From positions 60,562 to 124,561 of the forward strand of contig NZ_JACRSQ010000011.1 in assembly GCF_014384895.1 (NCBI RefSeq): a stretch of DNA of 64,000 bases, written 5' to 3'. Below, in pieces: positions 53,344 to 63,063 of this stretch. Source of the DNA: Bianquea renquensis. GTDB lineage: Bacteria > Bacillota > Clostridia > Lachnospirales > Bianqueaceae. The first letter of the stretch is position 1; each line of letters starts with the position of its first letter. Below the pieces are notes generated by a model. The model ran no database searches, had not been told where the DNA came from, and saw only the letters and a program-made list of their open reading frames with translations. The position numbers and the translations under genes were made by a program.

Positions 53344-54741
53344 CTATTCCTCTAACGCTAAGCGCCTTCCCATGAGGACTCCCATGGCGGAGGCCATCAT
53401 CAGCCCTCGCGTCCAGCCGCTAGAATCGCCAAGACAATGGAGGCCGGCGATATTGGTATTGAAGGCCGAGTCCATTTTTACACGGTTGCTGTAGAACTTC
53501 AGCTCTGGAGAGTAAAGGAGAGTTTCAATGGAGGCAAACCCTGGAACCACATGATCCACTGCCTGAATAAAATTGATAATGTTGATCATGGCCCGGTAGG
53601 GCATGGCGGCAGTAATGTCACCGGCCACGGCGTCAGGGAGTGTCGGCCGCAGGTTGGACCTGGACAGTTCCTCCTGCCAAGTTCGCTTTCCATCTAGAAT
53701 ATCGCCGAGGCGCTGCACGAGAATATGTCCAGCGCCCAGCATATTGGTCAGCTCTCCGACTTTTTGGGCATAGGCGATGGGCTGATGAAAGGGTTCATTG
53801 AAATTGTGGGAGCAGAGAATTGCCAGATTCGTGTTGTCCGATTTGAAATCCTTGTAGGAATGACCGTTGACCACAGCAAGATCGTTATCGTAATTCTCCT
53901 GACTCACGATGCCGCCCGGGTTCTGGCAAAAGGTGCGGACCTTATTTTTGAACGGCTGGGGGTATCCAATAAGTTTCGATTCGTATAACACATTGTTGAC
54001 CCGCTCCATGATTTCACTGCGAACTTCCACTCGAACGCCGATATCCACCGTCCCAGGTTGATGGGCGATATGGTGGTCCGCACAGAGTTTTTCAAGCCAA
54101 TCGGCGCCCCGACGCCCGGTAGCGACTACGGTATGAGGGGCAAAGACCTCGAGGTGGTCCCGGCCATTGTTGACAAGGACGCCGCGGCAGACTTCACCCG
54201 AGAGGATTACATCCGTGCATTCGTATCCAAATAGAATCTCCACCCCATGATCCAACAGATACGTTTCAATACTCTGGTAGATCTCCTGTGCCTTTTCCGT
54301 ACCGAGATGGCGGATGGGACAGTCCACAAGTTTCAATCCAGCCTGGATCGCTCGCTTGCGGATCTCCTTCACTTCGTCACTGTTGCCGGTGCCCTCTATA
54401 TGGGAATCCGCTCCGAATTCCAGATAAATCTGATCAGTATAGTCAATGGTTTCCTGGGTTTGAGCGTCACCGATGAGGGATGGGAGGTCCCCACCGACCT
54501 CACTGCTCAGGGAGAGCTTTCCGTCAGAAAAAGCACCTGCGCCGGAAAAGCCGGTGGTGATGTGGCAATATGGCTTACAGTTGACGCATTGCTTTGTTTT
54601 TTGCTTGGGACAGCGGCGCTCCTCGATGGCCTTTCCCTTTTCCACTAGGAGTATGCGTTTCCGGCTTCCGCGCCGAAGAAGCTCTAGAGCCGTGAAGATC
54701 CCAGACGGACCTGCACCGATGATGACGACATCACAATTCAT
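53344..54741 (-). CDS. FAD-dependent oxidoreductase (COG2509-type)
   Basis: A 465-residue flavoprotein. The FAD-binding motif is VVIIGAGPSGIFTALELLRRG (about 5-25), followed by a Cys-rich insert CPKQKTKQCVNCKPYC (about 44-59) found in this family. GFSGAGAFSDGKLSL and VATGRRGADWL continue the fold, and the second FAD contact is NIAGLHCLGDSSGWTRGLMMA near the C-terminus. GGAGG precedes the ATG. The substrate of the family is not established; the Cys cluster may hold a redox or metal centre. Confidence 0.87.
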   Translation of the reverse strand: MNCDVVIIGAGPSGIFTALELLRRGSRKRILLVEKGKAIEERRCPKQKTKQCVNCKPYCHITTGFSGAGAFSDGKLSLSSEVGGDLPSLIGDAQTQETIDYTDQIYLEFGADSHIEGTGNSDEVKEIRKRAIQAGLKLVDCPIRHLGTEKAQEIYQSIETYLLDHGVEILFGYECTDVILSGEVCRGVLVNNGRDHLEVFAPHTVVATGRRGADWLEKLCADHHIAHQPGTVDIGVRVEVRSEIMERVNNVLYESKLIGYPQPFKNKVRTFCQNPGGIVSQENYDNDLAVVNGHSYKDFKSDNTNLAILCSHNFNEPFHQPIAYAQKVGELTNMLGAGHILVQRLGDILDGKRTWQEELSRSNLRPTLPDAVAGDITAAMPYRAMINIINFIQAVDHVVPGFASIETLLYSPELKFYSNRVKMDSAFNTNIAGLHCLGDSSGWTRGLMMASAMGVLMGRRLALEE

Positions 54742-54936
54742 ATCTGTACCTCCGCGTTTTGTCGGATATTATACCATAGGAGGGAAAGGGCGTCAATTGC
54801 TCCGAAATGCACAAAAACTGGAATAAAAGCCAACTGCTTTCGTGAATTAGCCCATTGTTTCCATATGGGGAATATGATATCATCACATGTGACAAGACAT
54901 ATGATTATACATATTTTGTGATCTGGAGGAATGAAT

Positions 54937-56025
54937 ATGAGCGAGACAAATAAGGGGAAGGGCATACTGTGGAAGATTGTCGACCGATATCTGGTAAATG
55001 GACTATCCGGTATGGCGATGGGGCTTTTTTCCACACTGATCGTGGGACTGATCCTAAAACAGATCGGATCCCTCATGGGCGACAATGTAGTGGGGACGCT
55101 GTTGGTCAATCTAGGGACTATGGCGAATTTTGTGACAGGGGTCGGCATCGGTATCGGTGTTGCCGTGAATTTGAAGATGCCCAAGCTGGTGGTGTATTCG
55201 GCGGGTGTAGCCGGTTTCATCGGCGCGTATGCATCGCAACTGGATGCGGGCACTCTCTTTGATGGGGCAAAATTAGTTCTATCGGGGCCTGGCGATCCTA
55301 TTGGCGCTTTTGTGGCGGCTCTCTTTGGCATGGAAATTGGCCGCCTCGTGTCAGGAAAGACGAAGCTTGACATCCTAGTCACCCCTATTGTAACCATCGT
55401 CGCTGGGGGCACTGTGGGCGTTGTGCTGGGGCCCCCTTTGGCAGAGGGGATGAGTGCCCTCGGCCATTTTATCAATACGGTTACAACGCTGCATCCGTTC
55501 ATCATGGGGATTTTGATCTCCGTCATCATGGGGATGATTTTGACGCTGCCCATCAGCTCAGCTGCGCTCTCAATCATTATCGGTCTCAGCGGCATTGCCG
55601 GGGGAGCGGCAACGGTGGGCTGCTGCTGTCAGATGATCGGATTTGCGGTGGCAAGTTTTCGGGAAAACAAATTTCAGGGGTTATTGGCTCAGGGTCTTGG
55701 CACGTCCATGCTGCAGGTCCCCAATATCGTGCGGCATCCAAAGATCTGGATTCCGCCGACTGTGGCTGCTGCCATTTTAGGCCCAGTTTCTACAATGGTC
55801 TTCAAAATGGTCAATAATCCGTCAGGCTCTGGGATGGGAACGTCTGGCCTGGTGGGACAGTTTATGACTTGGCAGGAGATGGCTGGCTCCATGCCGCCGG
55901 CTCTCCTGTTGGGAGAGATTGCGCTGATGCACTTCATTTTGCCGGCTGCGCTGACCTTACTCATCTCCACAGCCATGAGAAAATTGGGCTGGATTCATGA
56001 CGGAGATATGAAGCTGGAATTGTAA
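54937..56025 (+). CDS. PTS-type membrane subunit IIC (EIIC_2 family)
   Basis: A 362-residue membrane protein with about nine helices, matching the stand-alone PTS_EIIC_2 family. Seen are IVDRYLVNGLSGMAMGLFSTLIVG (about 12-35), LVVYSAGVAGFIGAYASQ, GDPIGAFVAALFGMEIGRLVSGKTKLDILVTPI and CCCQMIGFAVASFRENKFQG. ATG 54931 touches the GGAGG; ATG 54937 is better spaced. No IIA or IIB subunit lies nearby. Similar orphan IIC proteins may be sugar or vitamin permeases not linked to phosphotransfer. The palindrome TCACATGTGA (54883-54892) upstream could be a regulator site. Confidence 0.85.
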   Translation: MSETNKGKGILWKIVDRYLVNGLSGMAMGLFSTLIVGLILKQIGSLMGDNVVGTLLVNLGTMANFVTGVGIGIGVAVNLKMPKLVVYSAGVAGFIGAYASQLDAGTLFDGAKLVLSGPGDPIGAFVAALFGMEIGRLVSGKTKLDILVTPIVTIVAGGTVGVVLGPPLAEGMSALGHFINTVTTLHPFIMGILISVIMGMILTLPISSAALSIIIGLSGIAGGAATVGCCCQMIGFAVASFRENKFQGLLAQGLGTSMLQVPNIVRHPKIWIPPTVAAAILGPVSTMVFKMVNNPSGSGMGTSGLVGQFMTWQEMAGSMPPALLLGEIALMHFILPAALTLLISTAMRKLGWIHDGDMKLEL

Positions 56026-56130
56026 GAAATTGTCAAAATAAAAATTTGATTCGACAACCATCTTCCCGAAATTTTTTATGGTTCCTGTGCTATCATAGGA
56101 TTAGACAAGCTAGGGGAGGATGAGAGATTG

Positions 56131-57111
56131 ATGGAAACAACGGATAAATTGCCGAATAATGTGCGGCAAATTGGGCAGATCAGCGATACTTTGAAGATTT
56201 ACATGGAACAGCAGGTCAGCGAGTTTCTGGAAGACCATCGTCGCGCGGAGATAGGAGAGCTACAAATCTTTTATCTTCTTGGACGGGAATACCATCTAGG
56301 AGAGCAGCGCGTATTGGTGGTCCGCGGTGTGCTGGAAGAGGAAATGCCGGTACATCAGCCCATCGTCATTACGCTGGATAGCCTCCAGATGTTGGAGAAG
56401 AAAAAGGAACTGTATTTTCCAAAGCTTAAGCTTTTAGGGTGGATGCTGAACCAGCCTGGCTACGGGGTTTATGGTCCGCAGCGGCAGGCTTCCCTCCACC
56501 GCCAGCAATTCGGGCAGTGCCCCTTGTTTATGCTGAGCGATTCCTTAGAACAGACGGAAGAATTCTATCTTTGGAATGGGACGGATTTTGAATCTGTCGG
56601 GGGGTACCTGATTTATTACGATCCGAATCCCGCCATGGCCAATATGACGGCCAAGAGCAAGCCCGAACCTGTTGAGCGGCCGGAAGCGTTTTGGCAGCCG
56701 GAGGAGACAGAGATTCCACCCAAAGAGGAAGATCCCCTGGAGCCTTGGTTGCAGCAGCGTGAGCGGACACCTTTTCGGGAGGGATACACTGCCAGGACAA
56801 GGCCTGTATCCGGTGCGGAACCGCGGAGAGAATACCGAGAGTACGCCAACAACCGCCGTAAGCCAGCTCCAGAGCGGAACGAAACCCCACAGAAGACAGC
56901 CCAGGATCCATCCAAATCCTTGAGCATGTTGACGTCCCTATCAGCTGTTTTGTTGCTGATCTGTGTTGTAATGGGCATGCTGCTGTTCAACAGTATTGGC
57001 ACCCTAAATGGAATCCAAACCCGTTTGGAGGATATGAACGCTCAGATCTCACAAATATCGGAGAAAGTGGTGGACGAGCCTCTCGATGTCAGCACTCAGC
57101 CGCAGTCATAA
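56131..57111 (+). CDS. Membrane protein with degenerate JAMM/MPN-like domain
   Basis: A 326-residue protein. Residues about 30-180 resemble the MPN fold, with GWMLNQPGYGVYGPQRQASL where active JAMM peptidases have a GWYHTHPGFG-type segment and later SxxD. The two metal His are replaced (LNQ), so it is probably not a peptidase. A Pro/Glu-rich linker (about 185-265) leads to one transmembrane helix (about 272-292) and a short coiled tail. The start may be TTG 56128 or ATG 56131; GGAGG suits either. It heads a run of envelope genes. The fold assignment is by eye. Confidence 0.6.
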   Translation: METTDKLPNNVRQIGQISDTLKIYMEQQVSEFLEDHRRAEIGELQIFYLLGREYHLGEQRVLVVRGVLEEEMPVHQPIVITLDSLQMLEKKKELYFPKLKLLGWMLNQPGYGVYGPQRQASLHRQQFGQCPLFMLSDSLEQTEEFYLWNGTDFESVGGYLIYYDPNPAMANMTAKSKPEPVERPEAFWQPEETEIPPKEEDPLEPWLQQRERTPFREGYTARTRPVSGAEPRREYREYANNRRKPAPERNETPQKTAQDPSKSLSMLTSLSAVLLLICVVMGMLLFNSIGTLNGIQTRLEDMNAQISQISEKVVDEPLDVSTQPQS

Positions 57112-57180
57112 GAATTTTTAGAACAGGAATAGAACGAAGCCGGCGCCTCATATAGTAGTAGAAAAAAAGCAGGTGCCGGT

Positions 57181-58269
57181 ATGTCTAAGGAGAAACAAGC
57201 GGTTTTAAAGATAGCGGGGGTTTTTATCAGCACGGTTATTGGGGCGGGTTTTGCGTCCGGACAGGAAATCGTCACATTTTTTATTCGATATGGGAGGAGT
57301 GGCCTCCTTGGGCTTGGCGTCGCCGGCGCTCTATTCATTTTATATGGTTGGGGAATTCTATCCTGCGTATATAAAAATAAGATTCGGACGTATTCGGAAT
57401 TCACCGATCAGATTGCGGGGCGGCAGGCGGGCCGTGTGTTAAGTTGGATCGTGACGGCCTATATGCTACTAAGTTATGGCATCATGCTGGCAGGAAGCGG
57501 CGCGATTTTGCAGGAGCAGTTTGGATTGTCCTATGAGGCAGGAGTCCTGATCTTGAGCGGCCTTACCTTTTTAACATTTCTCACAGGCGCGAAGGGGATG
57601 GTGTCAGTCAACAGCTTTCTGGCGCCTGTGCTGACAGCCGGTATTCTGTTCATAAGCATGATGGGAATTCTACAACCACAAAAGACGGCACAAGCGAATT
57701 CGTATTTGCAGCTTGTGCCGTTGTCTATGCTATCGATTCCCCAGGCGGGGAATTATGGGAAGGCTCTTCTCTCATCCCTTTTATACGTTTCGTACAATAT
57801 GTTGACCGCAGCAGCCGTTCTCACAACCTTGGGTCCCTATTTAATCCGCGAGAAAACGCCGTTTCGCGCAGCGCTCGCCGGCGGTGGAACGCTGGCCGTG
57901 GTGTCTTTTGTATTGGGGGTTGCAACATTCATAAATTATGGTACAATAAAGGAGATAGAGATACCAGCTTTACAGCTGGTGGCAGATAAAAAAACTTTGG
58001 CCTATCTCTATACATTTATTTTAATGGGGGCTATGTATACCACTGCGATTTCCAACGGATATGGATTTGCGGATGCGATACGAAGCGTACTGCCCATCGG
58101 AAAGGTTTGGATGAGTATCCTGACAGTGCTGCTGGGGATCTTTGTATCCCAACTGGGCTTTTCACAGCTTGTCAACAAGGGGTATTCTCTGTTCGGATAT
58201 ATCGGTCTTTTCCAACTGCTCTTGTTGGTTATGCACTGGTTCCCATTGAAAAGGAGCAAACATACATGA
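57181..58269 (+). CDS. YkvI family membrane protein
   Basis: A 362-residue membrane protein with about ten helices of the YkvI/amino-acid-permease-like fold. The first helix holds FISTVIGAGFASGQEIVTFF (about 15-34), the family hallmark resembling substrate-binding unwound helices of LeuT-fold carriers. Others are GLTFLTFLTGAKGMVSVNSFLAP and GAMYTTAISNGYGFADAI. The function of the family is not established; transport of a small solute is likely. Its stop overlaps the next start by four bases. Confidence 0.88.
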   Translation: MSKEKQAVLKIAGVFISTVIGAGFASGQEIVTFFIRYGRSGLLGLGVAGALFILYGWGILSCVYKNKIRTYSEFTDQIAGRQAGRVLSWIVTAYMLLSYGIMLAGSGAILQEQFGLSYEAGVLILSGLTFLTFLTGAKGMVSVNSFLAPVLTAGILFISMMGILQPQKTAQANSYLQLVPLSMLSIPQAGNYGKALLSSLLYVSYNMLTAAAVLTTLGPYLIREKTPFRAALAGGGTLAVVSFVLGVATFINYGTIKEIEIPALQLVADKKTLAYLYTFILMGAMYTTAISNGYGFADAIRSVLPIGKVWMSILTVLLGIFVSQLGFSQLVNKGYSLFGYIGLFQLLLLVMHWFPLKRSKHT

Positions 58270-59573
58270 AAAATCGTGACGGGGATACAGGAAAAATAAA
58301 AAATTGGATGGATATGGAGGAGCTTTCTGAGGAATTGATGGAAGACGACGAAGGGACGGTGGAGCAAGAGAAGGAAGAAGAAGTCCTTCTGCGGGAACCG
58401 AAGAGTAAAAAGAAGCTGGCGCTTCTGGGCATTGTACTCTTGTGTGCCTTGGTGCTGGGCGGCTTTTTGCTGTCGGACACCTTCTACGGGATCATCCGCC
58501 GGCAGAGCAATTATACGCTGACGCCGTCTGGAACAGAGGTGGAATATTCTAAGGAGGCGGCTTCCTCCTTTGCGGTGCTGGGAGATTTGGTGCTGCGGCT
58601 GGGACAGGAGGGCATAGCAGCCCTGGACAGCAGTGGAAAGGTTGTCTGGGATGTCCCCTTTACCATGACGTCGCCTAACATGGTGACTTGCGGGGACTAT
58701 GTGGCGGTGGCGGACCGAAAGGGAACCAAGATCATTTTATGTGACAAAAATGGCCTCCAGAGTGAAATGACCGCCGAGTATCCCATCACGCTGCACACAG
58801 TCAATGAAGCTGGTTATATCGCAGTGGCTGTAGGCCAGGATATGCAAAACGGCGTGGCCTTGTATTCCAATACCGGCGAGTTGATTGTCAAGAGAAGTAC
58901 CACTGTCAGCGGGGACGGGGTCCCCATGGCCATTGCCCTGAATGAGGATGCGACAAAGATGGTCACATCCTATCTGGTTTTCTCCGGGGAATCGATGAAG
59001 AGCCAGGTTACGGTCTTTGATTTTTCCAATGCAGCGGACGGGGTTACAGATCGAATCTTAGCCAATTACAGCTATGACGCGACCATGGTGGTTACCCTAG
59101 CCTTTATTCAGGGATCCTGTGTATTTGTTGGGGACAATCGCATTGGCGCTATTTCCATGGAGGGCAATACGAAGGAGGCCTGGAGTCAGGAACTCTTATA
59201 TACCATCAAGGCGCTGGCAGTTGGAGAGGATTTCTTTGCGCTGGCATATGATGGAGGACAAGCTGGAACTGCACAGGCGGAGCCCGAATATGATCTCGTT
59301 TTATTTGACAAAAGTGGGGTGACGATTCTACAATTGCAAATTGGGGACATCACCTATCTGGATGTTTCAAATGGGATTCTTGTCTATGGTCAGGAGCGAA
59401 GCTACAAGGCTATATCGAAGGACGGAACGAGTCAGTGGTACTATGACGCGCCGGAGGATACATATCGTCTGCTCAACCTGGCGGGTGGCGATACAGTGAC
59501 GGCGGTGGTCAGCGGGAAGATGAAAATGATGAGTATTGTCGGGGTTGAAGAAACGGGGGATAGCGTCTCATGA
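58266..59573 (+). CDS. DUF5711-type membrane-anchored beta-propeller protein
   Basis: A 435-residue protein. An acidic cytoplasmic head (about 1-50, EELSEELMEDDEGTVEQEKE) precedes a transmembrane helix (about 58-78). The external part is built of repeating four-strand blades (for example GLQSEMTAEYPITLHTVNEA, VTVFDFSNAADGVTDRILAN), a PQQ-like propeller as in DUF5711 proteins of Clostridia. ATG 58266, with AAAAGGAG upstream, overlaps the preceding stop. It is coupled to the CvpA-like gene by ATGA. Probably a surface scaffold; exact role unknown. Confidence 0.82.
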   Translation: MKNRDGDTGKIKNWMDMEELSEELMEDDEGTVEQEKEEEVLLREPKSKKKLALLGIVLLCALVLGGFLLSDTFYGIIRRQSNYTLTPSGTEVEYSKEAASSFAVLGDLVLRLGQEGIAALDSSGKVVWDVPFTMTSPNMVTCGDYVAVADRKGTKIILCDKNGLQSEMTAEYPITLHTVNEAGYIAVAVGQDMQNGVALYSNTGELIVKRSTTVSGDGVPMAIALNEDATKMVTSYLVFSGESMKSQVTVFDFSNAADGVTDRILANYSYDATMVVTLAFIQGSCVFVGDNRIGAISMEGNTKEAWSQELLYTIKALAVGEDFFALAYDGGQAGTAQAEPEYDLVLFDKSGVTILQLQIGDITYLDVSNGILVYGQERSYKAISKDGTSQWYYDAPEDTYRLLNLAGGDTVTAVVSGKMKMMSIVGVEETGDSVS

Positions 59574-60265
59574 ATTTTATCATTGCAATTGTGCTTGATG
59601 CATTGACCATCTTTATTCTTGTGTATAGCTTATTCCGCGGAAAGAAAAAAGGATTTGTCAAGACTGGATATAGTTTGATTTCCTGGCTTCTCAGCCTGTT
59701 GGTGGCATGGAAGCTATTTCCGTATGTGGGAAAAGGGCTTCGGGCTCTGGGACTGTTTGGCAAATTGCAGGGGTATATTGGCAGCCATCTGTCGTTGGGG
59801 GAGGTGTCCGGCACAGCGGAGGCTGCCGCGGCGATCCAAAATCTTCCCGTCCCTAAAATTTTGCAGGAGAAACTGATTGAGAATAATAATTATGAGGTTT
59901 ACAATATTTTCAATGTGGATACCCTATCAGATTATGTCGCCAGCTATCTGGCCAATGTGGCGCTGAATATTATCGCCGTGGCGGCCACATTTCTCCTGGT
60001 GTTCCTTCTAATCCGCCTGATTGGATTTGCGCTCGAGATTGTGGCTAAGCTGCCGGTTATCCGGACTTTGAACAGCGTCCTGGGGATCTTAGCCGGGGCA
60101 GCTATGGGTGTTGTGAAGGTATGGGTCCTGTGCATTGCCGTAACTTTAATCGGAATGATTCCCAAGTTCACGGTGCTGCTGTCCGGTGTCAGCGCTAGCG
60201 CCGTGACACAATTCTTTTACAGCCATAATCTAATTCTAGACATGGCATTGCAGATCTTCGGATAG
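59570..60265 (+). CDS. CvpA family membrane protein
   Basis: A 231-residue membrane protein with about five helices. The N-terminus (LDALTIFILVYSLFRGKKKGFVKTGYSLISWLLSLLVAWKLFPYVG) matches the CvpA/colicin V production family. The segment VLGILAGAAMGVVKVWVLCIAVTLIG (about 165-190) is also typical. The start overlaps the DUF5711 stop by four bases. It is the last gene before a bidirectional terminator. Members affect envelope and secretion functions. Confidence 0.88.
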   Translation: MNFIIAIVLDALTIFILVYSLFRGKKKGFVKTGYSLISWLLSLLVAWKLFPYVGKGLRALGLFGKLQGYIGSHLSLGEVSGTAEAAAAIQNLPVPKILQEKLIENNNYEVYNIFNVDTLSDYVASYLANVALNIIAVAATFLLVFLLIRLIGFALEIVAKLPVIRTLNSVLGILAGAAMGVVKVWVLCIAVTLIGMIPKFTVLLSGVSASAVTQFFYSHNLILDMALQIFG

Positions 60266-60267
60266 AA

Positions 60268-60315
60268 TCAAAAAAGGAAGCTCAGTTGAGTAGCCCGCTG
60301 AGCTTCCTGTCATTT
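60268..60315. terminator. Bidirectional terminator between cvpA-like gene and hydG
   Basis: GGAAGCTCAG and CTGAGCTTCC pair around a 12-base loop. Read leftward, TTTTTT follows, serving hydG; read rightward the U-tract is weaker. Confidence 0.8.
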
Positions 60316-61733
60316 TATAGCCTGAAATCCCGGTCACCCTGTGCAATGGAGGTCAAATGCTGTTCCACGAGAGTCCGGACCTTTTCATTTGGAATCGATG
60401 CCAGCTCTTTTTGAATGAGTGTATTGCCGATTTGGCGAGTCTGGGGACTTGCATAATCTTCCAGATATTCTTTTAAGGTCATGAGGGCATTGGGATGACA
60501 ACAATTCTGGATCTGGCCGCTCTTGCAAAGGCTCATAAAGCGGTCGCCTGTCCGCCCTTCCCGGTAGCAGGCAGTGCAAAAACTGGGAATATAGCCAAGC
60601 TCCATGAGCCAATGGACCACCTCATCCAGAGTTCGGCTATCTATGACGTCAAATTGTTCTGATTTTGCATCCTCCGGCTCCGGCGTAACGTAGCCACCGA
60701 CGCTGGTGCGGGAACCACCACTGATCTGCGAGATCCCTAGATGGAGGACGCGCTCGCGACATTTTTGACTTTCCCTGGTGGAGACGATCATGCCGGTGTA
60801 GGGCACGGCGATCCGAATGCAAGCGACAATTTTGGCGAAGGTATCGTCATCGATCCCATTATCGAAAGCGTCCGCGTCGATATCATCTGCATGCCGGATC
60901 CGGGGAACACTGATGGTATGCGGGCCAACTCCATGGGCAGCCTCCAGATGTTCCGCGTGCATTAAGAGCCCGGCAAATTCGTAGCGGTACAGCTCAAGTC
61001 CAAAGAGTACCCCTAACCCTACGTCGTCGATGCCGCCTTCCATGGCGCGGTCCATGGCTTCTGTGTGGTAGTCATAGTTGTGCTTTGGGCCCGTTGGGTG
61101 CAGCTTTTCGTAGCTTTCCCTGTGATAGGTTTCCTGAAAGAGAATATACGTGCCGATCCCTGCGTCCTTTAGCTTTTTGTAGTTCTCAACGGTGGTGGCG
61201 GCGATGTTCACATTGACCCGGCGAATGGCGCCGTTTTTGTGTTTGATCCCATAAATCGTTTGGATACTTTCCAATACATACTCGATAGGATTCATCACAG
61301 GATCCTCACCGGTTTCCAGGGCCAAGCGCTTATGTCCCATGTCTTGCAGCGCAATCACTTCCTGGCGGATCTCGTCCTGCGTCAGTTTTTTGCGGGCGAT
61401 GTGTTTATTCTTTAAATGATAGGGACAGTATACGCAGCCGTTGATACAGTAGTTGGATAGATATAGAGGTGCAAACATGACAATTCGATTGCCGTAGAAG
61501 TCCTTTTTAATCTGTTCGGCTAGGGCGTAGATCTGCTGATTCCGGTCTTCCAAATCACAATCCAACAGAACAGCAGCTTCGCGGTGTGACAGGCCTTTGC
61601 GAAGGCGCGCCTTATCCAGAATCTCATCGATGAGGGCGCCGTTGGATTTGTTTTGTTCTGCGTAGGCTAAAGTTTCTAAGATTTCTTCATGATCAATAAA
61701 TTCCGTCGCATGGGGAGACGCGGCATTGTACAT
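60315..61733 (-). CDS. hydG: [FeFe]-hydrogenase maturase HydG
   Basis: A 472-residue radical SAM tyrosine lyase that makes the CO and cyanide ligands of the H-cluster. The SAM cluster motif is CINGCVYC (about 95-102), followed by ETGEDP. The C-terminal auxiliary cluster motif FCTACYREGRTGDRFMSLCK (CxxC-x22-C type) distinguishes HydG from ThiH. It is the third gene of an operon with the TM1266-like gene and hydE. HydF and hydrogenase genes are not in the window. Confidence 0.96.
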   Translation of the reverse strand: MYNAASPHATEFIDHEEILETLAYAEQNKSNGALIDEILDKARLRKGLSHREAAVLLDCDLEDRNQQIYALAEQIKKDFYGNRIVMFAPLYLSNYCINGCVYCPYHLKNKHIARKKLTQDEIRQEVIALQDMGHKRLALETGEDPVMNPIEYVLESIQTIYGIKHKNGAIRRVNVNIAATTVENYKKLKDAGIGTYILFQETYHRESYEKLHPTGPKHNYDYHTEAMDRAMEGGIDDVGLGVLFGLELYRYEFAGLLMHAEHLEAAHGVGPHTISVPRIRHADDIDADAFDNGIDDDTFAKIVACIRIAVPYTGMIVSTRESQKCRERVLHLGISQISGGSRTSVGGYVTPEPEDAKSEQFDVIDSRTLDEVVHWLMELGYIPSFCTACYREGRTGDRFMSLCKSGQIQNCCHPNALMTLKEYLEDYASPQTRQIGNTLIQKELASIPNEKVRTLVEQHLTSIAQGDRDFRL

Positions 61734-61753
61734 GGAATTACCTTCTTTCTCAT

Positions 61754-62794
61754 TTATTTGGCGGCGACATCGCCGCGATCCGTCACAACTTCATAGCCGA
61801 TCTGATGCATCCGCTGATCTAGGAGATGCCGGCTTTCAGCGGCTTCCTCTCCCGTGCTGCACTTGTTGTCATACAGCATGTATTTTGTTCGGACCGCCAT
61901 GGGGGAGAGATTCGGCATAACGACATTGGCACCGGCTAGAACTCCTTTTTCTCGTCCGCTCGGATCCAGCGTCCCCAGGGCTGTGGTTGCAGGTAAAAGG
62001 GCGTAGGGCAGCATTAGCCGTAGAAGACCTAACAGGAACAGGGTGAGCTCAACTGTGCCGGAAGCCTCACCGGCAAAGGGGGTGTCGTGGTGAGCAATGA
62101 AAGGACCAATTCCCACCATATCGGGCTGCAACTGGGAGATGAACTGTAAATCTCTTGCTAGATGATGCGAGGTCTGTCCCGGAGAGCCAACCATGAAGCC
62201 GGTTCCCACCTGATATCCGATTTGCCGCAGATCCCAAAGACACTGAATTCGCTTTTCCCAGGACATAGTAGGGGGATGCAGTTGTCCATAGTGAGCTGGG
62301 TCTGCGGTTTCGTGCCGCAGCAGATATCGGTTAGCACCCGCGTTAAAATAGGCTGCATAGCTGGCATGACTTTTCTCCCCGATGGATAAGGTTATGGCAC
62401 AATCTGGATAGGTTTGGCGGATCGCAGCGATTATGTCACACAGCAGGGAATCCGTAAAATATGGATCTTCGCCGCCCTGTAGGACAAACGTGCGAAACCC
62501 GAGCTGGTAGCCAGCGCGGCAGCAGTCTAAAATTTCATCCTTCGTCAGACGGTACCGGGATGCAAAGTGGTTGCTTCGGCGAATACCGCAATAGTAACAG
62601 TCATTTCGGCAGATATTTGTGAATTCGATCAGGCCGCGTATGTATACGGCGTTGCCATAATACCGGCGGCGCACAGAGCGGGCCCGCTCAAACAGATAGG
62701 AGGATACGTCCGGCGAACGTCCATCGATGAGCGCTATAAACTCTTCCGGAGATAGGCTGTGATCCTGTTCAAGGCGATCGATCAGATCTTTCAT
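61754..62794 (-). CDS. hydE: [FeFe]-hydrogenase maturase HydE
   Basis: A 346-residue radical SAM enzyme of H-cluster assembly. The cluster motif is CRNDCYYC (about 62-69) with IRGLIEFTN before it, then FVLQGGEDPYF and ETADPAHYGQLHP. Late segments GIGPFIAHHDTPF and GANVVMPNLSP are typical. ATGA overlaps the stop of the upstream regulator gene, so translation is coupled, and hydG starts 20 bases downstream. Confidence 0.95.
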   Translation of the reverse strand: MKDLIDRLEQDHSLSPEEFIALIDGRSPDVSSYLFERARSVRRRYYGNAVYIRGLIEFTNICRNDCYYCGIRRSNHFASRYRLTKDEILDCCRAGYQLGFRTFVLQGGEDPYFTDSLLCDIIAAIRQTYPDCAITLSIGEKSHASYAAYFNAGANRYLLRHETADPAHYGQLHPPTMSWEKRIQCLWDLRQIGYQVGTGFMVGSPGQTSHHLARDLQFISQLQPDMVGIGPFIAHHDTPFAGEASGTVELTLFLLGLLRLMLPYALLPATTALGTLDPSGREKGVLAGANVVMPNLSPMAVRTKYMLYDNKCSTGEEAAESRHLLDQRMHQIGYEVVTDRGDVAAK

Positions 62795-63063
62795 AGTACG
62801 GTGTCCCCTGTAGTCGAGGAAATTTTAGAATAAATTGTTTTTGTACTAATACCAGGCAGCATGCCCAGTTTTCCGGATAAAGCGCTGATGATGTCCCCCG
62901 GTGCATCCATGGCCACACTTATGATATTGATTCCTCTCTTTTGATAAGGGACTCCCATGCGACCAATAATATATGCGCCATACTGGTGAAGGAGTGCGTT
63001 CATCTTTTCTATGGACACAGCATCCTCAACGACGATCCCAATCAGGGCAACTCTTGTTTCCAT
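62791..63063 (-). CDS. TM1266-type iron-only hydrogenase system regulator
   Basis: A 90-residue ACT-like protein matching the TM1266 family: METRVALIGIVVEDAVSIEKMNALLHQYGAYIIGRMGVPY, then INIISVAMDAPGDIISALSGKLG. The family is nearly always linked to HydE/HydG, as here, and is presumed regulatory. The longest frame opens at 63120, but that reads through a terminator hairpin; AAGGAAG upstream of ATG 63063 is the likely ribosome site. First gene of the hyd operon. Confidence 0.9.
   Translation of the reverse strand: METRVALIGIVVEDAVSIEKMNALLHQYGAYIIGRMGVPYQKRGINIISVAMDAPGDIISALSGKLGMLPGISTKTIYSKISSTTGDTVL

Noticed and set aside
54738..55595. 285-codon reverse frame opposite the PTS IIC gene
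   Set aside because: The forward frame encodes a well-recognised membrane family; the reverse frame is Pro/Thr-rich shadow.
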